Assembly (NCBI GenBank): GCA_031292195.1
Contig: JARLHP010000127.1
Coordinates: 1 to 64,000, forward strand
Direction of reading: 5' to 3'
Source: Syntrophobacteraceae bacterium
GTDB taxonomy: Bacteria; Desulfobacterota; Syntrophobacteria; Syntrophobacterales; Syntrophobacteraceae
Length of the DNA: 64,000 nucleotides
Below the pieces are notes generated by a model. It ran no database searches. It was given only the letters and a program-made list of their open reading frames with translations, and was not told where the DNA came from. The translations under genes were made by a program, and so were the position numbers. Positions 9,946 to 18,584 of the stretch are shown here, piece by piece; position 1 is the first letter of the stretch; the number at the start of each line of letters is the position of its first letter.

Positions 9946-10734
9946 CTATGCTCCGTGCAGGGTCCGCAACAGCATTACGGGGTCCTGCGACCTCATGAGG
10001 CTCTCGCCAATCAGGAAATTCCATATCCCGGCTTCGAGAAGCCGCTCGATATCGGAGCGCGTGTGGATACCGCTCTCGGCCACCAGGACCTGCCCGGGAG
10101 CGGCTTTTCGGGAAACGCGGATAGCAGTGGAAATATCGGTGGTAAAGGTCGCAAGGTCGCGGTTGTTTATGCCGACAAGCCGCGCCCCGGCCCGGGAGGC
10201 GATCTCGAATTCATGCTCGTCATGCGTCTCGACCAGCGCGTCCAACCCCAGGCCCGCGCACAATGCCAACAGGTCTTTCAGTAATTCCGGCGAAAGCGCC
10301 CTTACTATCAGCAATAGGGCATCGGCGCCCATGACCGCCGATTCGTAGACCTGGTAAGGACTTATAATAAAGTCCTTTCGAAGGGCCGGAAGCTGTGAGG
10401 CAGCCCTGACTTTTTTTAAATCGTCCGGACTTCCGCTGAAATAATCCCGGTCCGTAAGCACCGAAATAGCGGCGGCGCCTCCTGATTCGTACATCCGTGC
10501 GAACTCGGCGGGATCGACGTTGTCCTTAATTTTTCCTCTGGAAGGAGAGGCGCGCTTGACTTCGGCGATAACATTCATCCCGGCTGGTCCCCGCACGGCC
10601 AGCCTGCCCATGAAAGCCCTTCGCCCGTTGGACTGCTCCGCATCCCGCCTGAGGGAACTCTCCGACACGCATTTGGCGGCTTCTCTTACTTCTTCCTTCT
10701 TCCGCTCGATAATCCTGGAAAGAAAATCGGACAT
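9946..10734 (-). CDS. trpC: Indole-3-glycerol phosphate synthase
   Basis: 'VIAEVKRASPSRG', 'LRKDFIISPYQVYES', 'GINNRDLATF', 'VAESGIHT'. Confidence 0.97.
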   Translation of the reverse strand: MSDFLSRIIERKKEEVREAAKCVSESSLRRDAEQSNGRRAFMGRLAVRGPAGMNVIAEVKRASPSRGKIKDNVDPAEFARMYESGGAAAISVLTDRDYFSGSPDDLKKVRAASQLPALRKDFIISPYQVYESAVMGADALLLIVRALSPELLKDLLALCAGLGLDALVETHDEHEFEIASRAGARLVGINNRDLATFTTDISTAIRVSRKAAPGQVLVAESGIHTRSDIERLLEAGIWNFLIGESLMRSQDPVMLLRTLHGA

Positions 10735-10786
10735 CTTGGTTCATCCCCACATAACGTGTTAGTGACCGTTGTCGCAGCCCCGAGCC

Positions 10787-11809
10787 TCAGTTTGTGAACC
10801 GTATTAACGCCTCAAGCTTCTGGCTGGCCCGACCTTCGTCGATGGATGCCCGGGCCATTTCGATACCTGCGGTAAAATCACGGGCCTTACCGGCCGCAAC
10901 CAGGGCCGCTCCGGCATTGACCACCACCACGTCGCGCTTCGGGCCCTTTTCACCGGCCAGGATCTTCAACGTTATCCGGGCGTTCTCAGCAGCCGTTCCC
11001 CCCGCCATATCCGACTGATCGGCAGTGCGACCCAGCAGTTGTTCGGGCGTAATATCATAGGTCCGGATCAGTCCGTCCTTCAACTCGGAGACCCTGGTGG
11101 GAGCGCAGACGCTGATCTCATCGAGCCCCTCGTGTCCGTGCACCACAAAAGCCCGCCTGGAGCCAAGCCGATCGAGGGCGCGGGCAAACATTTCCGTCAA
11201 CTCGGGGGCGTAAACGCCGATCAACTGGCAGTTGGCGCCCGCCGGGTTTGTCAAAGGCCCGAGCATGTTAAAAATGGAGCGCACCCCCAGTTCCTTCCGC
11301 GCCTTGGCGGCATGGCGCATGGCGCCGTGAAACAGCGGAGCGTAAAGAAAGCCTATGCCGATCTGTCTTACGGCCTCTTCCACCACTTCCGGACCGGCTG
11401 CCAGGTTTACGCCCAGCGCTTCCAGCAAATCGGCGCTCCCGCATTTGCTGGTGATCGAACGGTTGCCGTGCTTGGCCACCGTGACCCCGCAACCGGCCAC
11501 GACGAAGGCCGACGTGGTCGAGATATTGAAAGTGCCGGAGGAGTCTCCGCCAGTGCCGACGGTATCAACCACCGTATCCGCGTTTGTCTGGATTCTGGTT
11601 GCTTTGCGCCGCATGGCGCGCGCAGCCCCGACCAGTTCAACGTAAGTCTCTCCTTTGGTGGCAAGAGCGGCCAGTATGGCCCCGATTTGAGCGTCGGTCG
11701 CCTTGCCCGACATTATCTCGCCAACCAGGCCGGCCATTTCTTCCTCGCCCAGATCCTTCTTTGCAATAATGCTCTTGAGGCTTTCCTGTATCATGCTTGT
11801 TCCTTCCAT
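10787..11809 (-). CDS. trpD: Anthranilate phosphoribosyltransferase
   Basis: 'DTVGTGGDSSGTFNISTTSAFVVAGCGVTVAKHGNRSITSKCGSADLLEALG'. Confidence 0.97.
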   Translation of the reverse strand: MEGTSMIQESLKSIIAKKDLGEEEMAGLVGEIMSGKATDAQIGAILAALATKGETYVELVGAARAMRRKATRIQTNADTVVDTVGTGGDSSGTFNISTTSAFVVAGCGVTVAKHGNRSITSKCGSADLLEALGVNLAAGPEVVEEAVRQIGIGFLYAPLFHGAMRHAAKARKELGVRSIFNMLGPLTNPAGANCQLIGVYAPELTEMFARALDRLGSRRAFVVHGHEGLDEISVCAPTRVSELKDGLIRTYDITPEQLLGRTADQSDMAGGTAAENARITLKILAGEKGPKRDVVVVNAGAALVAAGKARDFTAGIEMARASIDEGRASQKLEALIRFTN

Positions 11810-11814
11810 GGAGT

Positions 11815-12426
11815 CTATTGTCCGCGGGCAAGAGAGAGAAAGTTTTTGAGCAGCCGTTTGCCAACGGGCGTCATGATGGATTCAGGATGAAACTGCACAC
11901 CCTCGGTGAGGTGTTCTTTGTGGCGGATACCCATGACTTCGCCGTCTTCCGAACTGGCCGTGACTTCCAGGCATTCCGGCAGGCTCTGCGGCGCCACCGC
12001 CAGGGAATGGTAGCGCATGGCCTGGAAAGGATTCGCTATCCCGGCGTAAATCGACTTTCCATCGGAAGTGACCGTCGAGACCTTTCCGTGCATCAGTCTT
12101 TTGGCGTGGACCACATCGGCCCCGAAAGCCGCCCCAATCGCCTGGTGCCCCAGGCAGATTCCAAGGATGGGAATCTTTCCGGAAAAACTGCGAATGGCCT
12201 CCATGGAGATTCCCGCATCCTCGGGCCGGCAGGGACCCGGTGAGATCACCAGGGCGGAGGGGGCAAGGTTGCGGATATCCTCAATGGAGACCTCGTTGTT
12301 TCTGGCCACCTTCACCTCGCCGCCCAGCATTCCGAAATACTGAAAAAGGTTGTAAGTAAAGGAATCGAAGTTATCGATCATGAATATCATGGGGTCTTCT
12401 CCGTTACAAACGCCTTGAAATGTCAT
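11815..12426 (-). CDS. trpG: Anthranilate synthase glutamine amidotransferase component
   Basis: 'MIFMIDNFDSFTYNLFQYFG', 'ILGICLGHQAIGAAFG', 'GVQFHPES'. Confidence 0.95.
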   Translation of the reverse strand: MTFQGVCNGEDPMIFMIDNFDSFTYNLFQYFGMLGGEVKVARNNEVSIEDIRNLAPSALVISPGPCRPEDAGISMEAIRSFSGKIPILGICLGHQAIGAAFGADVVHAKRLMHGKVSTVTSDGKSIYAGIANPFQAMRYHSLAVAPQSLPECLEVTASSEDGEVMGIRHKEHLTEGVQFHPESIMTPVGKRLLKNFLSLARGQ

Positions 12427-12428
12427 TG

Positions 12429-12500
12429 TTGGGCTGCGCTTCGCTTAGCCCAACCTACAACGCTTAGCCCAACCTGCTGCGCTTTGCCCAGCCTGCCGCG
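12429..12500. repeat. Palindromic dispersed repeat (TTGGGCT...AGCCCAACCTRC family) inside the trpE-trpG spacer
   Basis: ttgggctgcgcttcgcttagcccaacctacaacgcttagcccaacctgctgcgctttgcccagcctg; related copies near 15432, 30889, 32114, 35160. Confidence 0.75.
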
Positions 12501-12533
12501 TTATGGCGCTCAGGATATCAGGGCGCCTGATGG

Positions 12534-14018
12534 CTAAAGCCCGACCGCTTTGCCTTCCAGCATCTGCAGCGCCCTGTGTATCGACTTAGCCTTGTTGATC
12601 GTCTCCTGTCTTTCCCGCTCGGGATCTGAATCGGCCACTATCCCCGCCCCTGCCCTTACCGTCAGCTTGCCGTCCCGGATACAGGCGGTCCGGATGGTGA
12701 TTGCAAGGTCCATGTTGCCGGTATAGGAAAAGTAGCCGATCGCCCCCCCATAGGGCCCCCGGGGCTCATCTTCAAGCTCCGCTATAATTTCCATTGCCCT
12801 GACCTTGGGAGCGCCGCTAAGGGTTCCGGCCGGGAAAGTGGCCCTGAAAAGGTCGAAGGCGTCCAATCCCTCGCGCAGGTCGCAGTTTATGTTCGAAACC
12901 ATGTGCATGACGTGGGAGTATCTTTCCACCACCATCAGGTCGGTCACCTGCACCGAACCGATCTCGGCCACCCGGCCCAGGTCGTTTCTGCCTAGATCCA
13001 CCAGCATGAGATGCTCGGCCCTTTCCTTTTCGTCTTTTAGCATTTCGTCTGCCAGCTCCCGGTCCTGCTGTTCGGTTTTTCCGCGAGGGCGGGTGCCCGC
13101 GATGGGGCGAAGAGTGGCCACCCCGTTTTCCAGGCGCACCATGGTTTCAGGCGATGAGCCGACCAGGATGGTGTCGTCAAAATGGAGAAAATAGAGGTAG
13201 GGAGATGGGTTTATGAAGCGTTGCGCTCGGTAAAGAGACCGGGGGTCGGGTGGGGGGGAACAGCTGAACTGCTGGGAATACACCGCCTGGATGACGTCTC
13301 CCTCCCTGATGTATTCCTTGATCCTGGAAATGTCGGCCAGAAACTTCCGCGGCTCGGTTTCGTCAGTCAAAGCAAAATCGTTGGGACCCGGGCGCGGGAA
13401 TGGCTCCAGGGGGGCTTCGAGCTTACCTTGCATTTCCTTCAAGGTCTCCACAGCCCGGTCGTAGGCCTCGTCAGCCCCGCCGTTTTCCACCAGGGCGTAA
13501 GCCACAAGGCTCAGCGTATGGCGCACGTTATCGAATATGAACAACTGTCCGGGCAGAATGAAATGGGCAATCGGGACATCCGCGGGCAGTCGGTTCTCAA
13601 TATTTTCTAAAAAAGAGACGAACTCATAGGAGAAAAATCCGACCATGCCACCCCAGAACCGGGGCAGCCTGGAGAGCTTTACCGGTTTGTACCCGGCCAT
13701 GAGGGAGCGCAGGATTTTTAGCGGGTCTCCGTCATGAGCGACTCGCTCTTTACCTGCGGCGCTTTCGATTTCTACTTCGTCGCGAAACACCCTGACACTG
13801 GTAGTGGCGGAGTTACCCAGAAAGCTGTACCTTCCCCACCTCTCGCCACCCTCCATACTTTCCAGCAAAAAAACCGGACCATGGCCGTGGTATATTTTGG
13901 CCAGCGCGGATACAGGCGTCTCCGTATCGGCAAGCACTTCCATACACACCGGGATAAGGTTCCCCTTTTCAGCCATAGCCCGAAACTCAGCTCTGTCCGG
14001 GTAAAAGCCCAACTGCAT
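12534..14018 (-). CDS. trpE: Anthranilate synthase component I
   Basis: 'VFLLESMEGGERWGRYSFLG', 'IKEYIREGDVIQAVYSQQFS', 'GTRPRGKT', 'FPAGTLSGAPKVRAMEII'. Confidence 0.97.
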   Translation of the reverse strand: MQLGFYPDRAEFRAMAEKGNLIPVCMEVLADTETPVSALAKIYHGHGPVFLLESMEGGERWGRYSFLGNSATTSVRVFRDEVEIESAAGKERVAHDGDPLKILRSLMAGYKPVKLSRLPRFWGGMVGFFSYEFVSFLENIENRLPADVPIAHFILPGQLFIFDNVRHTLSLVAYALVENGGADEAYDRAVETLKEMQGKLEAPLEPFPRPGPNDFALTDETEPRKFLADISRIKEYIREGDVIQAVYSQQFSCSPPPDPRSLYRAQRFINPSPYLYFLHFDDTILVGSSPETMVRLENGVATLRPIAGTRPRGKTEQQDRELADEMLKDEKERAEHLMLVDLGRNDLGRVAEIGSVQVTDLMVVERYSHVMHMVSNINCDLREGLDAFDLFRATFPAGTLSGAPKVRAMEIIAELEDEPRGPYGGAIGYFSYTGNMDLAITIRTACIRDGKLTVRAGAGIVADSDPERERQETINKAKSIHRALQMLEGKAVGL

Positions 14019-14061
14019 AGCCTGCCTCCTTCTCGCCTGGGTATGTTCGTTTCCGAAGCAT

Positions 14062-15081
14062 TTATTGGTTTGTCGAGGCCTTATAGACGTTGGAAATTGC
14101 CTCTATCTGTCTGCACAGGTCCGCGAACTGATCGGGATAAAGGGACTGCGCCCCGTCGCTCAAGGCCTTTTCGGGGGCGTTGTGAACTTCCACTATCAGG
14201 CCGTGGCAGCCCACCGCAACTGCGGCCCGGCCAAGGGGGACCACCTGGTCCCTGAAACCCGCGGCGTGGCTGGGATCAACGATTATCGGCAAATGACTTT
14301 CCTGTTTGACCACCGGAACCGCTGAAAGGTCCAGGGTGTTTCGGCTGTGACTGGCGAAGGTGCGGACCCCGCGCTCACAAAGAATGACTTTGTCGTTTCC
14401 GCCCTCCATGATGTACTCGGCGGCCATCAGCCACTCCTCTATGGTTGCGGCCATGCCGCGTTTTAAAAGAACGGGCTTTCTCGATTTGCCGGCCCGCCGC
14501 AGGAGGCTGAAGTTTTGCATGTTCCTGGCCCCGATCTGAACCATGTCCGCGTAATGCTCGACCAGATCGAACACCTCGTGGTCCATTGCTTCGGTGACAA
14601 CCGGCATTCCGGTTTCACTGCGCACTTTGGCCAGGATCTTAAGCCCTTCCTCACCCAACCCCTGGAACGAGTAAGGCGAGGTCCTGGGCTTGAAGGCGCC
14701 GCCCCGAAAAATCCGCGCGCCACGATCCTTCACCAGTCGGGCGATCTCAAGGGCCCCCGCTTCGCTCTCGATGGCGCAGGGCCCGGCCATGACGGTGAGA
14801 TGACCATTCCCGACCAGGACTTCTCCAACCTCTATAACCGAGTCGCCCGCATGGGACTCGCGGCTTACAAGTTTGAAGGGCCGGGTTACCGGAATGACCT
14901 CTTTGACCGCCGGAAGCTGCATAAATAGAGACGCGTCCACCGCACCCTGATTATGAAGAACGCAGATTGCCACCCGCTCTCCACCCGGAATCGGCCTGGC
15001 GGTGAATCCCTTCTGCTCTATAGCGCAGACTGCCGCCTCTATCTCCTCGGAAACGGCGTTCTTTTTCATTACGACAAGCAC
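14062..15081 (-). CDS. aroF: 3-deoxy-7-phosphoheptulonate synthase, AroF/type I-beta with N-terminal ferredoxin-like regulatory domain (start possibly Met5)
   Basis: 'TVMAGPCAIESEAGALEIARLVKDRGARIFRGGAFKPRTSPYSFQGLGEEGL', 'IIVDPSHAAGFRDQV'. Confidence 0.95.
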   Translation of the reverse strand: MLVVMKKNAVSEEIEAAVCAIEQKGFTARPIPGGERVAICVLHNQGAVDASLFMQLPAVKEVIPVTRPFKLVSRESHAGDSVIEVGEVLVGNGHLTVMAGPCAIESEAGALEIARLVKDRGARIFRGGAFKPRTSPYSFQGLGEEGLKILAKVRSETGMPVVTEAMDHEVFDLVEHYADMVQIGARNMQNFSLLRRAGKSRKPVLLKRGMAATIEEWLMAAEYIMEGGNDKVILCERGVRTFASHSRNTLDLSAVPVVKQESHLPIIVDPSHAAGFRDQVVPLGRAAVAVGCHGLIVEVHNAPEKALSDGAQSLYPDQFADLCRQIEAISNVYKASTNQ

Positions 15082-15101
15082 CTTGGGACTCCTTTTCCAT
15101 C

Positions 15102-15139
15102 AAAAAAAGAAAGGGACCGCGGATTGCCTCCACGGTCCC
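15102..15139 (-). terminator. Attenuator hairpin 2 (minus strand GGGACCGTGG...CCGCGGTCCC + TTTCTTTTTTT)
   Basis: Perfect/near-perfect 10-bp stem followed by a U-rich tract, 5' of aroF. Confidence 0.8.
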
Positions 15140-15144
15140 TCTAA

Positions 15145-15183
15145 AACGAAAAAAGACCGTGAGCCTTGGCGCGGCCCACGGTC
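15145..15183 (-). terminator. Attenuator hairpin 1 (minus strand GACCGTGGGCC...GGCTCACGGTC + TTTTTTCGTTTT)
   Basis: 11-bp stem with one mismatch followed by a U-rich tract; between leader ORF and hairpin 2. Confidence 0.8.
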
Positions 15184-15213
15184 CAACCAGTTATCTACAT
15201 TGCGAACTGATGG

Positions 15214-15288
15214 CTATCCCGTCAGGCAAGCGCCTCCACAGCTACACCACCAGCACCAGAAGTAGGGTCTATCGAATGTATTTCTCAT
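15214..15288 (-). CDS. Putative aromatic/tryptophan attenuator leader peptide MRNTFDRPYFWCWWCSCGGACLTG
   Basis: ATG...TAG 25 codons on the minus strand with SD-like GGAGAG upstream; cluster Y-F-W-C-W-W; lies 30 nt before tandem terminators and the aroF-trp operon. Confidence 0.8.
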   Translation of the reverse strand: MRNTFDRPYFWCWWCSCGGACLTG

Positions 15289-15348
15289 CTACAATGCTCT
15301 CCGTCCAAAAATTACCTCAGTTTGTAACAGGTCCGAATAAAAATTACA

Positions 15349-15354
15349 AGTCAA
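15349..15354 (-). promoter_or_regulatory. Candidate -35 box (TTGACT) of the aroF-trp leader transcript
   Basis: TTGACT about 60 nt upstream of the leader ATG in an AT-rich stretch; -10 is weak (CTGTTA/TGTTAC). Confidence 0.35.
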
Positions 15355-15518
15355 TTTTTTCGGCTGCCCAAAGATTTCCAAATCCCGTGCGCAAACTTAC
15401 CTTTGGCGGTGAGCGACGATCATGAGCCCGGTTGGGCTGTCGGTTGGGCTAAGCCCTGTAGGTTGGGGTGAGCCTCCGCGAACCCCAACAGGATTGCGCT
15501 GTAACTGGCGCCGCGATA

Positions 15519-15551
15519 AATCCCATGCTCTTGCTCTTTTAAGATACAAGG
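15519..15551. repeat. 33-bp repeat, perfect inverted copy at 30833-30865
   Basis: aatcccatgctcttgctcttttaagatacaagg versus ccttgtatcttaaaagagcaagagcatgggatt. Confidence 0.9.
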
Positions 15552-15559
15552 GGTCAAAG

Positions 15560-15690
15560 GGGTTGAGACCCTGAGGCCGATTCCCCCCGGAAAGGAAGGC
15601 CGATAACCCCGGATGACGATCTCGATCCCGAAGGGATCAAAGCCATTAGCCGGGGGTTGAGGCCCTGAGGCCGATACCCCCGGAAAGCCG
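15560..15690. repeat. Tandem pair of 'gatcccgaaggg(at)caaagccattagccgggggttgaggccntgaggccgatacccccggaaag'-type repeats
   Basis: 15624-15687 matches 60273-60333; a diverged partial copy sits at 15560-15615. Confidence 0.85.
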
Positions 15691-15699
15691 GAGAAAAGG

Positions 15700-17325
15700 A
15701 TGCAAGAACATTTTAGCGCGCCTTTCGAAGTCTTTAACGCAGCCGTTGCCCTGCTGACCAGATCGATCCTACTTGCGCCCCGGATCGGCCAGGCGACTCT
15801 TTCTCAGGCCAAAGCGGCCCAGTATTACCAGAGCGGAATTCTGCGATACGCGGCGGCATTCCTGGCGCCCTCCGTCGAGGCCTTCAAGGCCTTCACAAAT
15901 ATCGAGAGGAAAAAGCTTGCCGAAAAGTCTCCCGCGGAAAACCTGGAAGACTACTCCAAATTGTTCGAACTAAACGTCGAGCTTGCCGGCGCCGCCATGG
16001 CAGGCAGTCTCAGGGCCGCGAACAACTTCTTCTATGAATGGCTGAGCAAGGGGGTTTTAGCCTGGCTAACCTCGTTTGAAAATGAAAACAGCCTGTGCGA
16101 GTTTTCCTCCAGGCTCGAAGAGGTCCTGAAGCTCACCGTTAAGGAATACCCGAAAGCCATAGAGGCCATCAAATCCGAATTCGGTTTCCACCTCGATGAC
16201 GGAGGCTATGTCAAAGTTGCCGAAACCGAACGTTTCCATCTCTACCGGGTGCTGCCGAACAAGAAAGTTGCGGCGTCAAGAGACAAACCCATTCTCATCG
16301 TTCCTCCCTATGTCCTGGGCGCAAATATTCTGGCCTTCCTGCCCGGAGAACAAAGGAGCTACGTTCATTTCTTCGCCAATCAGGGAGTTCCCACTTACAT
16401 TCGGCTGGTCAAGGATATCCACACTAACGTGTCCGTCCAGACGATGACGGGGGAGGATGATGCCCTGGACACGCAATTTTTTTGCCGCAAACTGCTGGAG
16501 AAGCATAAAAGACCGGTCACCCTCAACGGTTTTTGCCAGGGCGGCTACCTGAGCCTGACAGCGCTTCTATCCGGTGAACTGGACGGCCTGGTGGACGCTC
16601 TTATAACCTGTGTCACTCCCATTGACGGCGCCAGGAGCAAGTCTCTTACCTCCTACATGAACGCGGTTCCGGAAAGATTTCGGGACTTGGAATATTCTCA
16701 AAAGGTGCTGCCGGGGGGTAACGCGGTAGTTGACGGGTCAATTCTGTCGTGGGTTTACAGGCTGCGCAAACTGGAAACCGAGTCGCCGATCGCGGCCTTG
16801 CATCGCGATATAGCCATGTTCGACAGCCAGGCCACACCCCATCCCAAAATCGGAAAAACCGCCGCGGGCATCCACCAGTGGCTGCTCCACGACCAGACGG
16901 ACGTGCCCTGTCACATCACCGAAATGAGCTTCGCTTCCTATACCGTTCCCATAGACAAAGAAGGGAACCTGCCGGTAACCCTTTTCGGGCGAAAACTCAA
17001 TTTGAAGCGGCTCGAAGAGAAAAAAATCCCATGGCTTACCTGCATCGCGGACGGAGACGACCTGGTCGACAGGGAAGCCGCCCTGGCCGCGCTGGACTAC
17101 ATCGATTCGCAGGTCGAAGTATGCGTGTTTCCCAAGGGCCATGCTTCCATCGCCACATCCTGGTCCATTCCGACTTCACAATGCGCGCTCCATCTTCACT
17201 TTCATCCGGCCGGCAATCCGGCCCCCGGTTTTTGCAAGACATGCCGGGGGCCGGTCTGCTTCCAGATAGACCTGGATGGAGGCGCCGAACCGGTGGAAAG
17301 TGACAAAAGGGATGAGCCGCGCTAG
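15700..17325 (+). CDS. PHA synthase-like alpha/beta hydrolase
   Basis: Synthase/lipase-box-like 'GFCQGG'; 'PILIVPPYVLGANILAFLPGEQRSYVHFFANQGVPTYI'; 'FPKGHASIATSW'. Confidence 0.7.
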   Translation: MQEHFSAPFEVFNAAVALLTRSILLAPRIGQATLSQAKAAQYYQSGILRYAAAFLAPSVEAFKAFTNIERKKLAEKSPAENLEDYSKLFELNVELAGAAMAGSLRAANNFFYEWLSKGVLAWLTSFENENSLCEFSSRLEEVLKLTVKEYPKAIEAIKSEFGFHLDDGGYVKVAETERFHLYRVLPNKKVAASRDKPILIVPPYVLGANILAFLPGEQRSYVHFFANQGVPTYIRLVKDIHTNVSVQTMTGEDDALDTQFFCRKLLEKHKRPVTLNGFCQGGYLSLTALLSGELDGLVDALITCVTPIDGARSKSLTSYMNAVPERFRDLEYSQKVLPGGNAVVDGSILSWVYRLRKLETESPIAALHRDIAMFDSQATPHPKIGKTAAGIHQWLLHDQTDVPCHITEMSFASYTVPIDKEGNLPVTLFGRKLNLKRLEEKKIPWLTCIADGDDLVDREAALAALDYIDSQVEVCVFPKGHASIATSWSIPTSQCALHLHFHPAGNPAPGFCKTCRGPVCFQIDLDGGAEPVESDKRDEPR

Positions 17326-17350
17326 AAATGGAGTCTCTATCTACCCTTGC

Positions 17351-18538
17351 TCACCTCTGGGCTTTGCGGACGAATTCCTCGCGGGTCAACTCGCGAGCGA
17401 TGATCATGCGGCGAATTTCGCTCGTGCCGGCCCCGATTTCGTAGAGCTTGGCATCGCGCCACAGCTTTTGCACCGGGAATTCCAGGCAGTAGCCGTACCC
17501 GCCGTGAATCTGGACCGCCTGATCGCAGACCCATGTGGCGGATTCCGAGGCAAAGAGGATGGCGGCCGCGGCCTGTTTGGTCAGTTCGGTCCCCTTGCCT
17601 CCCCGCTTGGCTTCCTGGGCCACCTGGGCCGCGCGGTAGACCAGCAGGCGGGAAGCCTCCGTACGGGCGTACATATCGGCCAACTTCTGCTGGATCATCT
17701 GGAAGTTCGCTATGGGCTGTCCGAACTGCTCGCGTTGAACCGCGTAGCGTATCGAATACTCCAGGGCCTGCCGGGCCATGCCCACAGAGCCTCCGGCCAA
17801 AACGATGCGTTCGTAATCTAGACCGCTGGTCACAACATTTACGCCCATGTTTTCAACACCGACCAGATTTTCCGCGGGCACCTCACAGTCCTCGAAAGTA
17901 AGCTCGGCCGTTGGCGAACCCCTCATGCCGCATTTTTTGAGCTTGCGGGATACCGCATAACCCGGAAAATCCTTTTCCACTATGAAGGCGCTGATCCCCT
18001 TGGCCCCCCTCTCGGGAGCGGTCTTTGCGTAGACAAGAATCGTATCGGCTATGGGGCCGTTTGTTATGAACATCTTGGCGCCGTTCAGAATATACTTGTC
18101 GCCCTTTTTGACGGCGCGGGTCCTCATGCCTTCCAGAGCATCCGAACCGGCGTTGGGTTCGGTGAGGCCCAAAGCGCCCACCTTTTCGCCCGCGATCAGA
18201 GGCGGCAGGTATTTTTCCTTGAGGGCTTCGTTTGCGTTTTTGTGGATATTGTTTGCACAAAGATTCGAATGGGCACCGTAGGTCATGCCGAGAGCGGGAG
18301 AAATGCGGCTCATTTCCTCGATTGCCAGCGCCTGCATCAGGATATCGCCTCCCAGTCCGCCGTACTTCTCATCCATGGTGATGCCCAGAATTCCGATTTC
18401 AGCACACTTTTTAAAGAAATCAGGCGGAAACCAGTCTTCCTCATCTATCTTTTCCTGCAGAGGCCCAAGGTAATCCACTGCCCATTTATAAACGGTTTCT
18501 TTCAACATTCGCTGTTCATCAGTCAACTGAAAATCCAT
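17351..18538 (-). CDS. Acyl-CoA dehydrogenase
   Basis: 'MDFQLTDEQRMLKETVYKWA', 'GLTEPNAGSDALEGMRTRA', 'QAVQIHGGYGYCLEFPVQKLWRDAKLYEIGAGTSEIRRMII'. Confidence 0.95.
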   Translation of the reverse strand: MDFQLTDEQRMLKETVYKWAVDYLGPLQEKIDEEDWFPPDFFKKCAEIGILGITMDEKYGGLGGDILMQALAIEEMSRISPALGMTYGAHSNLCANNIHKNANEALKEKYLPPLIAGEKVGALGLTEPNAGSDALEGMRTRAVKKGDKYILNGAKMFITNGPIADTILVYAKTAPERGAKGISAFIVEKDFPGYAVSRKLKKCGMRGSPTAELTFEDCEVPAENLVGVENMGVNVVTSGLDYERIVLAGGSVGMARQALEYSIRYAVQREQFGQPIANFQMIQQKLADMYARTEASRLLVYRAAQVAQEAKRGGKGTELTKQAAAAILFASESATWVCDQAVQIHGGYGYCLEFPVQKLWRDAKLYEIGAGTSEIRRMIIARELTREEFVRKAQR

Positions 18539-18584
18539 CGAACTACTCCCATTAAACCGGTTTGTTGGCCGGAAAGGTCGTCAA

